From Leptospira koniambonensis (lineage in GTDB: Bacteria; Spirochaetota; Leptospiria; Leptospirales; Leptospiraceae), in NCBI RefSeq assembly GCF_004769555.1, contig NZ_RQFY01000006.1, positions 124,001 to 188,000 of the forward strand: 64,000 nt of DNA. Direction: 5' to 3'. The translations under genes and the position numbers were made by a program. The stretch's first letter is position 1, and every line of letters starts with the position of its first letter. Of this stretch, positions 17,701 through 27,875 are shown in pieces. The notes beneath the pieces were generated by a model, which saw nothing but the letters and a program-made list of their open reading frames with translations, searched no databases and was not told where the DNA came from.

Positions 17701-20700
17701 TCTATTTCCAAAGAAAAAATGGTATTTTGGAAATCCACACGTCCCCCGGAAGAAAAATCTACTGTGGAGGAACTAAAAACCGAAACGGTCACTCAGGAAG
17801 AAAAAGAAGGATTAAATAAATATAAAACGTTAAACCGAGAGGGCGTAAGGTCTTTCTGGGGCGTAAGCGCACTTTTTGGGATTTTTAGTTATGAACAAGG
17901 AGATGATCGTAGGCATTTAAGGTTACTTCCATTGAGCTGGTTCTCTTGGTCTAAAAAAACGGAGGAAAAAATATATGCAGCCCCGTTCTTTTTCTCTAGC
18001 CAGATCAAAGACGAATCTTATTTCGTAATATTTCCATTTTACGGTCGTCAAAGTAAAGGTCCCGATTTTTTAGAATCATACCTATTATTCGGATTCTTAA
18101 GGGGAAAACAGGGAGAAGTTCGAGACTATTCTATTCTCTGGCCACTCACTAGATTTTATTATTCAAATAATTCCTGGGGAATGAGATTTTTTCCGCTATT
18201 CTCACATGAACAATCATATGAAAAATCCAGGACAATCTCTCCTCTTTATTACAGAAACCGTGTGACGGAAGGAAATTCTGTCACAAACAAATTTCATTCT
18301 ATCCTGGTTCCATTATATCACTCTTCCAGCATTTCGATTACTTCGCCAGAAGGAGTAGGAGAAAAAGGATATGATACATTTTTACCTGTGTACTTCCGTA
18401 CAAAGGAAAGATCTACAACGAATAGGGGAGAGAATTTAACAAGTAAAGTCTATACTCTTTTTTCCTTTTATACGCATCGGAGTAGTCCCGAAGGTGAAAA
18501 GGCGACTAACTTTTTTTCCCCTCTCTATTTTATGAGTAGGAAGAGTCAAAATTTGGATGGGAAAGAAAATATTTCGAAAATGGACTTTTTGCCGATACCA
18601 TTATTTTTTTGGAGAAGGGATTTAGTCTCCAGTGATTTTTTCTTACTCGGGTTTTATAGAAGTAAAAATCCTGAATCTTCTCATTTTAATTTCTTAGGCT
18701 TACTCGCTTCGACTAAAGAAAATTCAAAGATAAGTGGTATATACGAATCGTTCAGGATCTTACCTTTTCTTTTTACTAGCAAAGCAGCTAGTTTGGATTC
18801 CAAATATGAGGAATCTCACCAAATTGTTTTTCCTCTTTATTATACAAGTCAGCATTCGTTTAAGGACGAATCAGGTGAATCCATTCGTAAGGAGATCTAT
18901 ACTCCTTTATTTAAATATCAGAATACTAGGGTAAAGGATGGAGAATATTCGAGTTTTCTATCTTTGTTATATTATTTTGAAAAAACAAAAAAAAGCGAAG
19001 ATGGGAAAGAAAAGGTTTTCAGAACGGATTTTTTACCGGTTCCAGGATTATATTGGTCGAGAAACGAGACGGATCATAGTTTCTTTTTTCTTGGATTTTA
19101 TAGCGGAAAAGATGCTAATTCCTCTAAATCGAGCTTTCTCGGCTTGATCCATTCAGGCAAAAGTATTAACGAAGCGGGAGATTCCGATGAATACTTTCGT
19201 ATTTTCCCTTTTTATTTTTCCGGTACGAAAACCTATCCAAGAAAAGAATCGTTCGGAGCCGAATCTTACCAAGTCTTATTCCCGATTTTTTACGGAACTC
19301 ATACCAAAGAAAAAAATAAAGAAGTGGAATTTGAAGAAAGGAATATATATTCTCTTTTCTTTAAATATAGAAGTTCGATTGCTAAGGACGAATCTGAATT
19401 TTCTAACTTCTTTTCTCTATTGTATTATAAGGAGAGGGTTCGTTTTAAGAATGGCAATTTGGAAAAGACGGATTTTCTTCTGATTCCGGGGTTTTATTGG
19501 TATAGAAATCCAGAAGCTCATACTTTCTTTCTTTTCGGTATATACAGCAAAAAAGATGCAGAAGTTTCCAAATTCAGCGTTCTGGGTCTCGTTCAGTCTT
19601 CTGAGGAAAAAACCCCTTACGGGAAACTAGAGACTTCCTTTCATATTTTCCCTTTGTATTTTTCCGGAAAAGAGGAGAAAGAAAATGGGCAAATAACGAA
19701 TAGTTATACGGTTATACCGCTTCTTTATTATGGATTTCAGGATAATAATCAAAAAGGGTGGAACGTCTTAGGAATATTTAATTATTCTAATTCCCCGTTG
19801 GAAAATCATGTAGGGATATATCCTTTCTTTTCTAGAAGGGAGTCAGTTATTCCGAATTTTAAAAAAGAAATTACAGTATCTGGAATTCCATATTACTATA
19901 ATAAAAAGGAATATGCGAATGGAGTTATTGAAAAGACGAATGTTAATCTATTTGGGATTTTTACTAATGATATTAAAAGCGGTTTAGATAGGGAGACTTG
20001 GTTTTTATTTTTACCTCTTCCGTTCTTTTATTATGAGAAAAATATTTATAGCAGTGGACTTTCCGATAAAAGTTATACTTTCTTAAAATTGATTAATTAT
20101 AGTAGCTCTGAAAATCTCAAATCAGGTAAATCAGACGGATTTGAATTTTCATCATTTTTCATATTCTCAGCAAAATCGAGAATATCCAGCAATTCTGAAA
20201 ATGGGACTATCACTTCGTCTGGCAGTTCTTATTTGTTCCCGATTTACTGGTGGTCTAAGGAATCCGGGCAGAATGTTTCTAATAAACATTTTAATTTCTT
20301 AATATTTTTTGATTATGCTAGAGATGATTATCGAAAAGAATCCCGCCTTATCCTCGGGCCGTATTATTATTTTTCCGAAACTAATTCTGAAAAATTTGGA
20401 CTTTTGCCTTTGGGCTTTTATTCGAAAAATTACGATTCTAAATTTTGGTTTCTTTTGGGCTTTTACGGTTATAAAGATTCAGATTGGAACCGCTGGGGAT
20501 TTGCGGGGATTTTTGATACCTATAGAGAAGAGAAAAATAAGAGAACTAACTTTAATCTTTTCCTCGGACTAATTCATACCGAATTAGAGGAAGAACGGAC
20601 CAGAGTCGCGCTTTTGGGTGGAATATTGGGAGGTTATGAGGGACGTCCGAATTATTCCGACTCAAATTTTTTATGGTTGAGATGGAAATCTACTCCTGAT

Positions 20701-21099
20701 GAAACTATTGCGAATGTCCTGCCCGTTTTTTATTATCACCATGATATGGCAGGAACAACAAGTGTCATTCCGCCAGTTCTTGGATATTTCTCTTCCGGAA
20801 AAGATGGAAGATTTGATATGTTAGGATTAGGTTTGTTATATTATCGTAATGAAAAGATTTCTAGATCGGAAGATACTCTTTTGGTCGCTGGAGGTCTATT
20901 ATATTATTATAAACAATCTATTGCTCCTTATAATCCTTTATATACGATTCGATCTATGGGTGTTTTGGCCGGGCTTTTATGGAACTGGGAATATGAGGTA
21001 CAAGGGCCGTTTAACAAGTATTCTGTATTGTTCGGGGTGTATAGCCGTAGTAAAGATGAGGCGAAGGAAATACATAGAATTTTTGGGATTATGTTATAA
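14725..21099 (+). CDS. Giant Tyr/Phe-rich repeat protein, probably envelope-located
   Basis: A single uninterrupted frame of 2124 residues. The N-terminus has a long hydrophobic segment (LLKSGFIFAVIFHFFYA) consistent with signal-peptide export; IAADC is a poor lipobox. The rest is a chain of short aromatic strands such as FFPLYY, TLAPLYYRS and YFLNTYFSW, split by Ser/Lys/Asp/Glu loops. Two periods are visible: 53 residues (from residues 443, 496 and 549) and 148 residues (from 1286, 1434 and 1582). No catalytic motif is seen. The pattern suggests a very long beta structure (solenoid or barrel-like hairpins) at the cell surface or periplasm. It follows murJ and ends at a strong bidirectional terminator. 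Function unknown. Confidence 0.85.
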   Translation: MMRNITFIITRALSISFHLLKSGFIFAVIFHFFYATEIAADCGGDAFDDLTEERKPIIGREKEEKYKFRLPPLARVESWGNGKYFAVESLGISDYHLVRYVNYPKFKQLSILNPISDMIWSKQDNTYCAYVFPFFYGKSKLKNGTLTETNLSILHYYSSDTLANGSIDRTLRFPSFFPLAGSNYTKDSQGKEETFRYALPLLFFQNKTSESNWTQFLIFHWGREKESSYGAALPLLYWGSGEKNSHFTLAPLVYYNSEKDGSEGSLLTPLFGKSWKNSLTEGTGEKFSYLLPFFYSSRTNNSETLEYRLFAPILVHRRYEKSVGWNTNLLFLSGWISDKNGDYKSSYLFPLFFHTKNESLAIVPFYFESQDTKFGFLPIPFFYSKTEKSKSFYVLNSYYQSEGSNDSSFLFFPLFYRSVKSDGNLTLMPLYARGSFGQSSWNYFLNTYFSWDKEGELNKSIVFPVFYHSSDRVSAVTWGPLFYRNKSKSTEESKNYFLNTYYSRNPKGELDRFVFFPLYYYSSDLKEDTTLAPLYYRSKSKETNASQTYFLNTYISKNQEGSLSKLVVFPFIFFSPKDYLYILPVYFNYTDHHVGLVPIPFYYYDNSGSKTFYILNSLYRSDSKYDWSYLFFPLYYHAESNNRNTTVAPLYYRYSFEKSSKNYFLNTYFSWNEKGELDRSIFFPFLFYKSQEYFSFIPFLVKGNQVGNEYTYLPAFFTYWDKEQTWILNTYSDKDSVSGLYRKFYVAPFWWYNKSKDTVSYLLFPFFYKKVSPDLKFTLSPLHYESTSSEEDYSLYLLYEKKVTEKYSTRRVYPIFYSGKDSESSYWNILGFAGRGFDKEGEAKYSYLFPFYFYKKDSYRVAIPFFFRLGYDEDHYKHFGIFHYWNRSPDKDNTWIWPLLWFSNIDRKNKESFTTWFPLFWDWDNPKSKGKIAVPFYLKYEEADKTLELVLAYSSSQNLGSFSGEIGSKEKEYYLDTDISLFYNLFSISSRTSISKEKMVFWKSTRPPEEKSTVEELKTETVTQEEKEGLNKYKTLNREGVRSFWGVSALFGIFSYEQGDDRRHLRLLPLSWFSWSKKTEEKIYAAPFFFSSQIKDESYFVIFPFYGRQSKGPDFLESYLLFGFLRGKQGEVRDYSILWPLTRFYYSNNSWGMRFFPLFSHEQSYEKSRTISPLYYRNRVTEGNSVTNKFHSILVPLYHSSSISITSPEGVGEKGYDTFLPVYFRTKERSTTNRGENLTSKVYTLFSFYTHRSSPEGEKATNFFSPLYFMSRKSQNLDGKENISKMDFLPIPLFFWRRDLVSSDFFLLGFYRSKNPESSHFNFLGLLASTKENSKISGIYESFRILPFLFTSKAASLDSKYEESHQIVFPLYYTSQHSFKDESGESIRKEIYTPLFKYQNTRVKDGEYSSFLSLLYYFEKTKKSEDGKEKVFRTDFLPVPGLYWSRNETDHSFFFLGFYSGKDANSSKSSFLGLIHSGKSINEAGDSDEYFRIFPFYFSGTKTYPRKESFGAESYQVLFPIFYGTHTKEKNKEVEFEERNIYSLFFKYRSSIAKDESEFSNFFSLLYYKERVRFKNGNLEKTDFLLIPGFYWYRNPEAHTFFLFGIYSKKDAEVSKFSVLGLVQSSEEKTPYGKLETSFHIFPLYFSGKEEKENGQITNSYTVIPLLYYGFQDNNQKGWNVLGIFNYSNSPLENHVGIYPFFSRRESVIPNFKKEITVSGIPYYYNKKEYANGVIEKTNVNLFGIFTNDIKSGLDRETWFLFLPLPFFYYEKNIYSSGLSDKSYTFLKLINYSSSENLKSGKSDGFEFSSFFIFSAKSRISSNSENGTITSSGSSYLFPIYWWSKESGQNVSNKHFNFLIFFDYARDDYRKESRLILGPYYYFSETNSEKFGLLPLGFYSKNYDSKFWFLLGFYGYKDSDWNRWGFAGIFDTYREEKNKRTNFNLFLGLIHTELEEERTRVALLGGILGGYEGRPNYSDSNFLWLRWKSTPDETIANVLPVFYYHHDMAGTTSVIPPVLGYFSSGKDGRFDMLGLGLLYYRNEKISRSEDTLLVAGGLLYYYKQSIAPYNPLYTIRSMGVLAGLLWNWEYEVQGPFNKYSVLFGVYSRSKDEAKEIHRIFGIML
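16051..16527 (+). repeat. 159-base coding repeats (53 residues) in the giant gene
   Basis: Units start at 16051, 16210 and 16369, each with YFLNTY followed by a (D/N)(K/P)xGxL turn, an (F)FP(V/L)(F/Y)Y strand and a (G/A)PL(F/Y)YR strand. The third drifts after about 25 residues. A further YFLNTYFSW copy begins at 16711. Confidence 0.8.
18295..19740 (+). repeat. 444-base coding repeats (148 residues) in the giant gene
   Basis: The landmark (M/T)DFLxxPxxxWxR(D/N) starts at 18580, 19024 and 19468, exactly 444 bases apart each time. Each unit also has FLGL, FRIFPF-like and SLLYY-like strands in the same order. A half unit precedes and a fading partial unit follows. Confidence 0.8.
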
Positions 21100-21107
21100 T
21101 ATATAAA

Positions 21108-21136
21108 AAAAGCCGAGGTGAAAAACCTCGGCTTTT
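21108..21136. terminator. Bidirectional terminator between the giant gene and groEL
   Basis: AAAAGCCGAGG (21108-21118) pairs with CCTCGGCTTTT (21126-21136), with A and T runs on either side. It serves both converging genes. Confidence 0.9.
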
Positions 21137-21164
21137 AACTTTTCCGAAAGGAAAGAGGGCAAGA

Positions 21165-22820
<1,656 letters not shown>

Positions 22821-22823
22821 CTA

Positions 22824-23111
22824 TTACTTTTTCACGATGGCAAGAATATCGCTTTCGCGGATAATTAAGTATTCTTTACCTTCGGATTTAATTTCAGTTC
22901 CGGAATATTTGCCGTATAGAACGACATCACCAGCTTTAACTTCTAGTGGGATAAGCTTTCCGTCTTCATAACGTCCGCTTCCTACTTCTACAACCTTTCC
23001 CTCTTGCGGTTTTTCTTTAGCCGTATCAGGAACGAAGATGCTGCCGATTTTTTCTTCAGCGTCTTGTTTAGGCTCGACCAGAACACGGTCACCTAGCGGT
23101 TTAATCGCCAT
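22824..23111 (-). CDS. groES: Co-chaperonin GroES (10 kDa)
   Basis: The 95-residue lid of the GroEL chamber. Family features are [11 protein letters not shown] at the start, the mobile loop around residues 17-33 ([17 protein letters not shown]) and [13 protein letters not shown]. The ribosome site AAGGAG is seen on the minus strand just upstream of the ATG. It is the first gene of the heat-shock operon, with two CIRCE inverted repeats upstream; the nearer one almost touches the ribosome site. Confidence 0.98.
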   Translation of the reverse strand: MAIKPLGDRVLVEPKQDAEEKIGSIFVPDTAKEKPQEGKVVEVGSGRYEDGKLIPLEVKAGDVVLYGKYSGTEIKSEGKEYLIIRESDILAIVKK

Positions 23112-23123
23112 GACTTTCTCCTT

Positions 23124-23150
23124 TTAGCACTTGAAATAAATGAGTGCTTG
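23124..23150 (-). promoter_or_regulatory. CIRCE operator 1 (HrcA site), proximal
   Basis: TTAGCACTT-N9-GAGTGCTTG, against the consensus TTAGCACTC-N9-GAGTGCTAA. It lies 13-39 bases upstream of the groES start codon. Confidence 0.88.
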
Positions 23151-23189
23151 AATATAAATTCCAGGAAATCCGAAACAGGGGTAGGCGGT

Positions 23190-23216
23190 CAAGCACTTTG
23201 AATCATAGAGTGCTAA
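23190..23216 (-). promoter_or_regulatory. CIRCE operator 2 (HrcA site), distal
   Basis: CAAGCACTT-N9-GAGTGCTAA, with the right half perfect and the left degenerate: a mirror of operator 1. The two sites are 66 bases apart, start to start, and presumably flank or overlap the groES promoter. I cannot place the promoter elements with confidence. Confidence 0.85.
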
Positions 23217-23310
23217 AATATCGTTCAAATTCCGCTTAAACCCCCGAATTTTTCATTTCCCGTTTTTTGAAGAACGATGTCTAAGGGGAAACTTAAAGTT
23301 CGTAAAGGCT

Positions 23311-23431
23311 TTCGCACAGAGACCACCGAGTTCACGGAGTATTTTGTATCGATAGATTGTTCCTTGAAGGTTTGGTAATTATTTTATTTATAAATGTAAT
23401 CTCTCGGTGTTCTCCGCGTCCTCTGTGCGAA
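23311..23431. repeat. Dispersed inverted repeat, TTCGCACAGAG family (best copy)
   Basis: The 340-base groES/photolyase gap holds the CIRCE sites and then this element. The left arm begins TTCGCACAGAG and continues ACCACCGAGTTCACGGAGT (23311-23340). The right arm is CTCTCGGTGTTCTCCGCG then TCCTCTGTGCGAA (23401-23431). The outer 11 bases are perfectly inverted; the inner parts share GAG-spaced words. Confidence 0.7.
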
Positions 23432-23451
23432 ATTAAATAAGGATACAATAT

Positions 23452-24963
23452 TTGTTCTCAGAGAAAAATTTAATTCGGGTAAGAGAAGGGAATAAAAAGC
23501 CCATCTTAGAAGAAGGAGAATATATTCTCTATTGGCTCCGTGCGAATAGAAGAATGGCCTGGAATCATTCTTTGGATTACTCGATTCATTTGGCGAAGAA
23601 GTTCCAGAAACCTTTGGTCATTTTTGAATCTGTCATGATGGATTTTGAATGGAGTTCTCCTAGGCTCCAACAATTTCTTTTAGAAGGAATTTGTGATACT
23701 GCCGAAGACGCAGCCCGCGCTGGCTTTACATATTGGTCTTTTGTGGAAACAAAGGAACATTCACTTTCTGAGATTGTTCCAAACATTTTAGAAAAAGCTT
23801 CTATAGTGATTACGGATGATTTCCCTTGTTTTTTTCTTCCGGAACATGCGGAGAAGATTTCCGAAATCCTAAATTGTAAACTGCTACTCGTGGATTCCAA
23901 TTCCATTACTCCACTTGCTTCTTATGAAAAATTTTTCGGATATGCCAGGGTTCTTCGCCCAAAACTTCATGATAAATTTGTGGAATCTTATATTCATAGA
24001 TCCAATCCAAAGCCGAGTTCTAAAGGAATTCCAAGTTCTGATAAATTAAAAAAACCGAAATTTTTATTTTCTGGGAAGAAGGACGACATCTCTTCTTATC
24101 TTAAAAAGATGAATTCTCAATTCTCGAATGTTCTTCCTGTTTCGGGCAAGATTGGAGGAAGAAAAGAAGGTCTCAAACTTCTGAAAAAATTCCTAAAAGA
24201 AGGACTTCCATTTTATTCGGAAGAGAGAAGTGAACCAAGACCGCCTGAAAGAACAAAATCTTCCTACTTATCTCCTTATTTACATTTTGGAATGATCTCA
24301 GTAGATGAGATCGTTACTACAGTTTTAGGATCTGATCTTAAAATCGATTGGAGTCCTGATATATTAAATCATTCTTATAGAGGAAAGAACGAGGGGTTCT
24401 TTCATCCTAATCCAAATATAAATTCTTTTTTAGATGAACTTCTAACCTGGAGAGAGCTCGGTTATCTTTTGTTTTATAAGGAGCCGAGTTTTAGGAAAGA
24501 TCTCTCCATTCTTCCGAATTGGGCTAAACTTTCTTTAGAGGCTCATAGGGGAGATAAAAGAGAATATACTTATTCTAAAGAACAATTTGAGAATGCGTTA
24601 ACCCATGATCCTATCTGGAATGCAGCTCAGAAAGAATTAGTTCTGACTGGGACAATCCAAAATTATCTCCGAATGCTTTGGGGTAAAAAAGTAATAGAAT
24701 GGTCTTCTTCACCGGAAGAAGCATTTCGTATATTAGAAGATTTGAATCACAAATATGCGTATGATGGAAGGGATCCGAATTCTTATACAGGGATTCTTTG
24801 GTGTTTCGGAGCGTTCGATCGGCCTTGGTCTCCGGAAAGAGCAGTGCTTGGAAATATCCGTTATATGTCCTCGGACTCTACTTCTAAAAAATTCAAAATA
24901 AAACCTTATCTGGAATACATCCAATCTTTGGAAGGATTGTCGGAACTCCGACTTTTTAAATAA
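23452..24963 (+). CDS. Deoxyribodipyrimidine photolyase (class II type)
   Basis: Repairs UV-induced pyrimidine dimers in blue light using FAD. The 503 residues start at TTG. The N-terminal Rossmann part opens YILYWLRANRRMAWNHSLDY. The C-terminal FAD domain has SPYLHFGMIS, an ELLTWRELGY stretch, QNYLRMLWGKKVIEW, YDGRDPNSYTGILWCFG and NIRYMSSDS, all typical of class II photolyases. No nearby gene for an antenna cofactor is seen. It is downstream of the inverted-repeat element and probably transcribed alone. Confidence 0.88.
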   Translation: MFSEKNLIRVREGNKKPILEEGEYILYWLRANRRMAWNHSLDYSIHLAKKFQKPLVIFESVMMDFEWSSPRLQQFLLEGICDTAEDAARAGFTYWSFVETKEHSLSEIVPNILEKASIVITDDFPCFFLPEHAEKISEILNCKLLLVDSNSITPLASYEKFFGYARVLRPKLHDKFVESYIHRSNPKPSSKGIPSSDKLKKPKFLFSGKKDDISSYLKKMNSQFSNVLPVSGKIGGRKEGLKLLKKFLKEGLPFYSEERSEPRPPERTKSSYLSPYLHFGMISVDEIVTTVLGSDLKIDWSPDILNHSYRGKNEGFFHPNPNINSFLDELLTWRELGYLLFYKEPSFRKDLSILPNWAKLSLEAHRGDKREYTYSKEQFENALTHDPIWNAAQKELVLTGTIQNYLRMLWGKKVIEWSSSPEEAFRILEDLNHKYAYDGRDPNSYTGILWCFGAFDRPWSPERAVLGNIRYMSSDSTSKKFKIKPYLEYIQSLEGLSELRLFK

Positions 24964-25042
24964 CGCCCGTTATTATAACTGAGAGAGAAGTTGTTGCGGA
25001 TTCTTTTTCCCTGCCGTATTATGTAGTTCCGGAGGGACAAAG

Positions 25043-25378
25043 ATGACTGAAAACAAAAAATATGAAACCCTACAGGAATTCTGGCCATTCTACCTAAGAG
25101 AACACTCAAACAAGATGAACCGTGTATTTCATTTTATAGGAACTACATGTGCTCTAGTGTTTATCGCTTCTGCAATCTTCTATCTAAATGCTTGGTATTT
25201 GCTGGGAGCATTGTTTAGCGGATACTTTTTCGCATGGATCGGGCATTTCTTCTTAGAAAAAAACCGTCCAGCTACATTCATTTATCCGTTCAAATCTTTT
25301 GTAAGCGATTGGAGAATGTATTTTTGCACGATCACCGGACAACTCGGTAAGGAATTACAAAAAGCAGGAGTTAAGTAA
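25043..25378 (+). CDS. Mpo1-like protein (DUF962/YGL010w family)
   Basis: A 111-residue membrane protein with two hydrophobic segments (ALVFIASAIFYL and LLGALFSGYFFAWIG). It carries the family landmarks NKMNRVFHFIGT, WIGHFFLEKNRPATF and YPFKSFVSDWRMY. Yeast Mpo1 is an iron-dependent dioxygenase that alpha-oxidises 2-hydroxy fatty acids; the conserved His residues are present. GGAGGG upstream supports the ATG. Activity in this organism is inferred from the family only. Confidence 0.82.
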   Translation: MTENKKYETLQEFWPFYLREHSNKMNRVFHFIGTTCALVFIASAIFYLNAWYLLGALFSGYFFAWIGHFFLEKNRPATFIYPFKSFVSDWRMYFCTITGQLGKELQKAGVK

Positions 25379-25596
25379 GTTCTCTAGGTTGCGAATTCGC
25401 AGGATTGGAATTTCACGTTACCTGCGATTTCGCGACTATTACCTCATTTGAGGGATACTCATCTGTTACTAAAGCGCCATAAGCGTAGTTCGTTTATTAA
25501 GTAACGTTATAAATTATTGTCGGCTTACGTTTTTTTCTTTCTCAATACTGAATCAATCATACACATGCTCATTCTTAGAACGAAAAGAGGTTCTGA

Positions 25597-27870
25597 TTGG
25601 ATCCCGTTCTTCCCGCCGCCAAAGAATTAGCAAAGAATGTAGACACCCTATGGGTGATTTTTGCCTCAGCACTTGTCTTTTTTATGCAAGCCGGTTTTCT
25701 ACTTTTAGAATCCGGATTAGTAAGATCAAAAAATTCGATCAATGTAGCGATCAAAAACCTACTCGATTACGTTGTAGGAACAATTTGTTTCTTCTTGCTC
25801 GGTTATGGTTTAATGTATGGGACTAGCTTCAATGGTTGGTTCGGTAAGGACATATTTCTTTTAGAGGGCTTAAGCACTGGCAAAGAATTTGCCTTCTTTC
25901 TGTTTCAAGTTACCTTTATGGGAACGGCGGCGACTATCGTGTCCGGCGCAGTTGCAGAAAGGATACGATTCCAAGCATATTTGGTCTGTTCCCTTTTTGT
26001 TTCTTTATTCATATATCCTGTTTTTGGTCATTGGGCCTGGGGAGGAGGTTGGTTAAGTCAATCCGGCTTTCATGATTTTGCGGGAAGTTCGGTCGTACAT
26101 TCTGTCGGGGCATGGGTATCTTTGGCTGGAGTGATCGTTCTTGGGCCTAGAAAGGATCGTTTCGATTCGGATGGAAAACCTCGAGAGTTATACGGTCATA
26201 ATCTTCCTTTTTCCGTTTTAGGAACTTTTATCCTTTGGTTTGGCTGGTTCGGATTTAACGGAGGAAGTACACTTTCTCTTACTGACTCAGTTCCTAAGAT
26301 CATTGTAAATACTAGTCTTGCTGCTTGTGCAGGATGTAGTGCTGCTATCATATTTGATTATATTACAAAAGGTGTTCCTCATGTAGGAGGTGCAATCAAC
26401 GGAGTGCTTGCAGGTTTAGTCGCAATCACCGCAGGTTGTGATGTGATGAGCCCTGCTTCTTCTTTGATCATTGGCTTGATCGCAGGTATACTTGCAGAAG
26501 TTGCAGTCTGGATCATGGAGAATTTTTTAAAGTTAGACGATGTAGTTAGCGCGTTTCCCGTTCATGGAGTTGGAGGTATTTGGGGAACCTTGGCTGTGAG
26601 TTTATTTGCACAAGAAGAGTCGTTGCGCAGTTGGAATCAATGGCAGGCCCAACTTACTGGTGTCGCAGTTTGTGCAATATGGTCTTTCAGTATGGGACTC
26701 ATTCTATTCTTCCTAATGAAGTTTACTATATCAATTCGTGTGTCTTCGGAAGAAGAAGATAGAGGTCTAAACGAATCTGAACATGGTGCTAAGACAGTTT
26801 GGTTGGATTTGATGAACGCGATGAAATACGTGGCCGACTCTAAGGATCTGAGAAAAAGGATAGATGTAGATCCGGGAGTAGAATCTGGAGCAGTTGCAGA
26901 ATTATTCAATCGTTTACTTTTGAGTTTAACTCAAATTATAGGAGTTGTAAAAGAAAACTCAGATAAGATCGAAAATGAATCCGGCAATTTAGAAAGCTCC
27001 ACTCTTGCTATTACCAAAGAGATCGAAAACCAAAAAGAAAAAACGACTTTAATAAGGGAAACTTCAGACATATTAGAAACTTCCTTAAAAGCAGTTTTAG
27101 ATCTGGTAAGAGAAGAAAGAAGAAGATCATCGGAAATGAGAAGAATGTCGGAAGAGATGTCCCAGGGAATGAAGGAACTCCAAACCGATATTTTAACATC
27201 AGACCAAATCAGTGATTCTATACAATCCATTGCATTCGCTGGAGAAAAAAAGTTAGAAAAGACTGTCAGAAGTATGCAAGGTTTGAATGGTTCTGCTAAA
27301 AAGGTAGAAGAGCTTGTTGGAATTCTCCAAAAGATAGCAGAACAACTCGGAATGTTATCTATCAATGCATCGATTGAGTCCGCAAGAGGAGGAGATAAAG
27401 GATTCGCAGTCGTTGCTCACCAAATCTCAGTTCTTTCTGAAAAAACTGCTTCTAATGCTAAACAAGCAAATATGTATTTAAGAGAGATTTGGGAAACTGT
27501 AGATGGATCTTTACAATCGTTAGCCGAAACTGTAGAATCATTTAAATCGATCTTAGTCAAAATTCCAGAACTTTCTAAAACCATGAAGGGTGCTTTTGAT
27601 TCGGTCCGAGATTATTCTTCTAGATCAGATGATTTAGAAACTTCTATCCAAGGTGTAGCTGAAATGAGTGAATCAGTTGCTGCGGATATGGAAAAACGTT
27701 ATTCCGAATTGAATCGAATGAGAGACTTTTTCTGTGAGATCGAAGACGGCGCAGTTCGGATCGGATCCTTATTAGAAGACTTACAAAAGATGAGCCTTAT
27801 GCTAAGTGGCCAAACAATCCGAATGCACCGAGTAGTGGATATTTTCAGAATAGAGCCTACGACTGGTTAA
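25597..27870 (+). CDS. Ammonium transporter fused to chemoreceptor signalling domain
   Basis: Starts at TTG, backed by AAAGAGG 6 bases upstream. Residues 1-400 are a full Amt/MEP/Rh channel of about 11 helices. The pore's twin His are His168 (SSVVHSVG) and His323 (PVHGVGG), and the Amt tail motif GLNESEHGA is kept. Residues 400-757 are a cytoplasmic coiled coil with a methyl-accepting-type hairpin tip at 576-622 (IAEQLGMLSINASIESARGG, then KGFAVVAHQI). There is no HAMP domain or CheR-binding tail. The layout suggests an ammonium sensor feeding the chemotaxis system. A cyclase gene converges on it 5 bases away. Confidence 0.88.
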   Translation: MDPVLPAAKELAKNVDTLWVIFASALVFFMQAGFLLLESGLVRSKNSINVAIKNLLDYVVGTICFFLLGYGLMYGTSFNGWFGKDIFLLEGLSTGKEFAFFLFQVTFMGTAATIVSGAVAERIRFQAYLVCSLFVSLFIYPVFGHWAWGGGWLSQSGFHDFAGSSVVHSVGAWVSLAGVIVLGPRKDRFDSDGKPRELYGHNLPFSVLGTFILWFGWFGFNGGSTLSLTDSVPKIIVNTSLAACAGCSAAIIFDYITKGVPHVGGAINGVLAGLVAITAGCDVMSPASSLIIGLIAGILAEVAVWIMENFLKLDDVVSAFPVHGVGGIWGTLAVSLFAQEESLRSWNQWQAQLTGVAVCAIWSFSMGLILFFLMKFTISIRVSSEEEDRGLNESEHGAKTVWLDLMNAMKYVADSKDLRKRIDVDPGVESGAVAELFNRLLLSLTQIIGVVKENSDKIENESGNLESSTLAITKEIENQKEKTTLIRETSDILETSLKAVLDLVREERRRSSEMRRMSEEMSQGMKELQTDILTSDQISDSIQSIAFAGEKKLEKTVRSMQGLNGSAKKVEELVGILQKIAEQLGMLSINASIESARGGDKGFAVVAHQISVLSEKTASNAKQANMYLREIWETVDGSLQSLAETVESFKSILVKIPELSKTMKGAFDSVRDYSSRSDDLETSIQGVAEMSESVAADMEKRYSELNRMRDFFCEIEDGAVRIGSLLEDLQKMSLMLSGQTIRMHRVVDIFRIEPTTG

Positions 27871-27875
27871 ATTTC

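Noticed and set aside
20849..21106. Out-of-frame reading frames within the giant gene (also near 17360, 18734, 19187 and 20309)
   Set aside because: They are by-products of the AT-rich, Tyr/Phe/Lys-rich repeats; none has a ribosome site or a sensible composition.
23311..23431. CRISPR-like array in the intergenic repeats
   Set aside because: The words are imperfect, inverted, and without unique spacers of constant length; no cas genes are present.
25379..25596. Sigma-54 promoter upstream of the Amt fusion
   Set aside because: I looked for GG-N10-GC with TGGCAC/TTGC context in the gap and found none.
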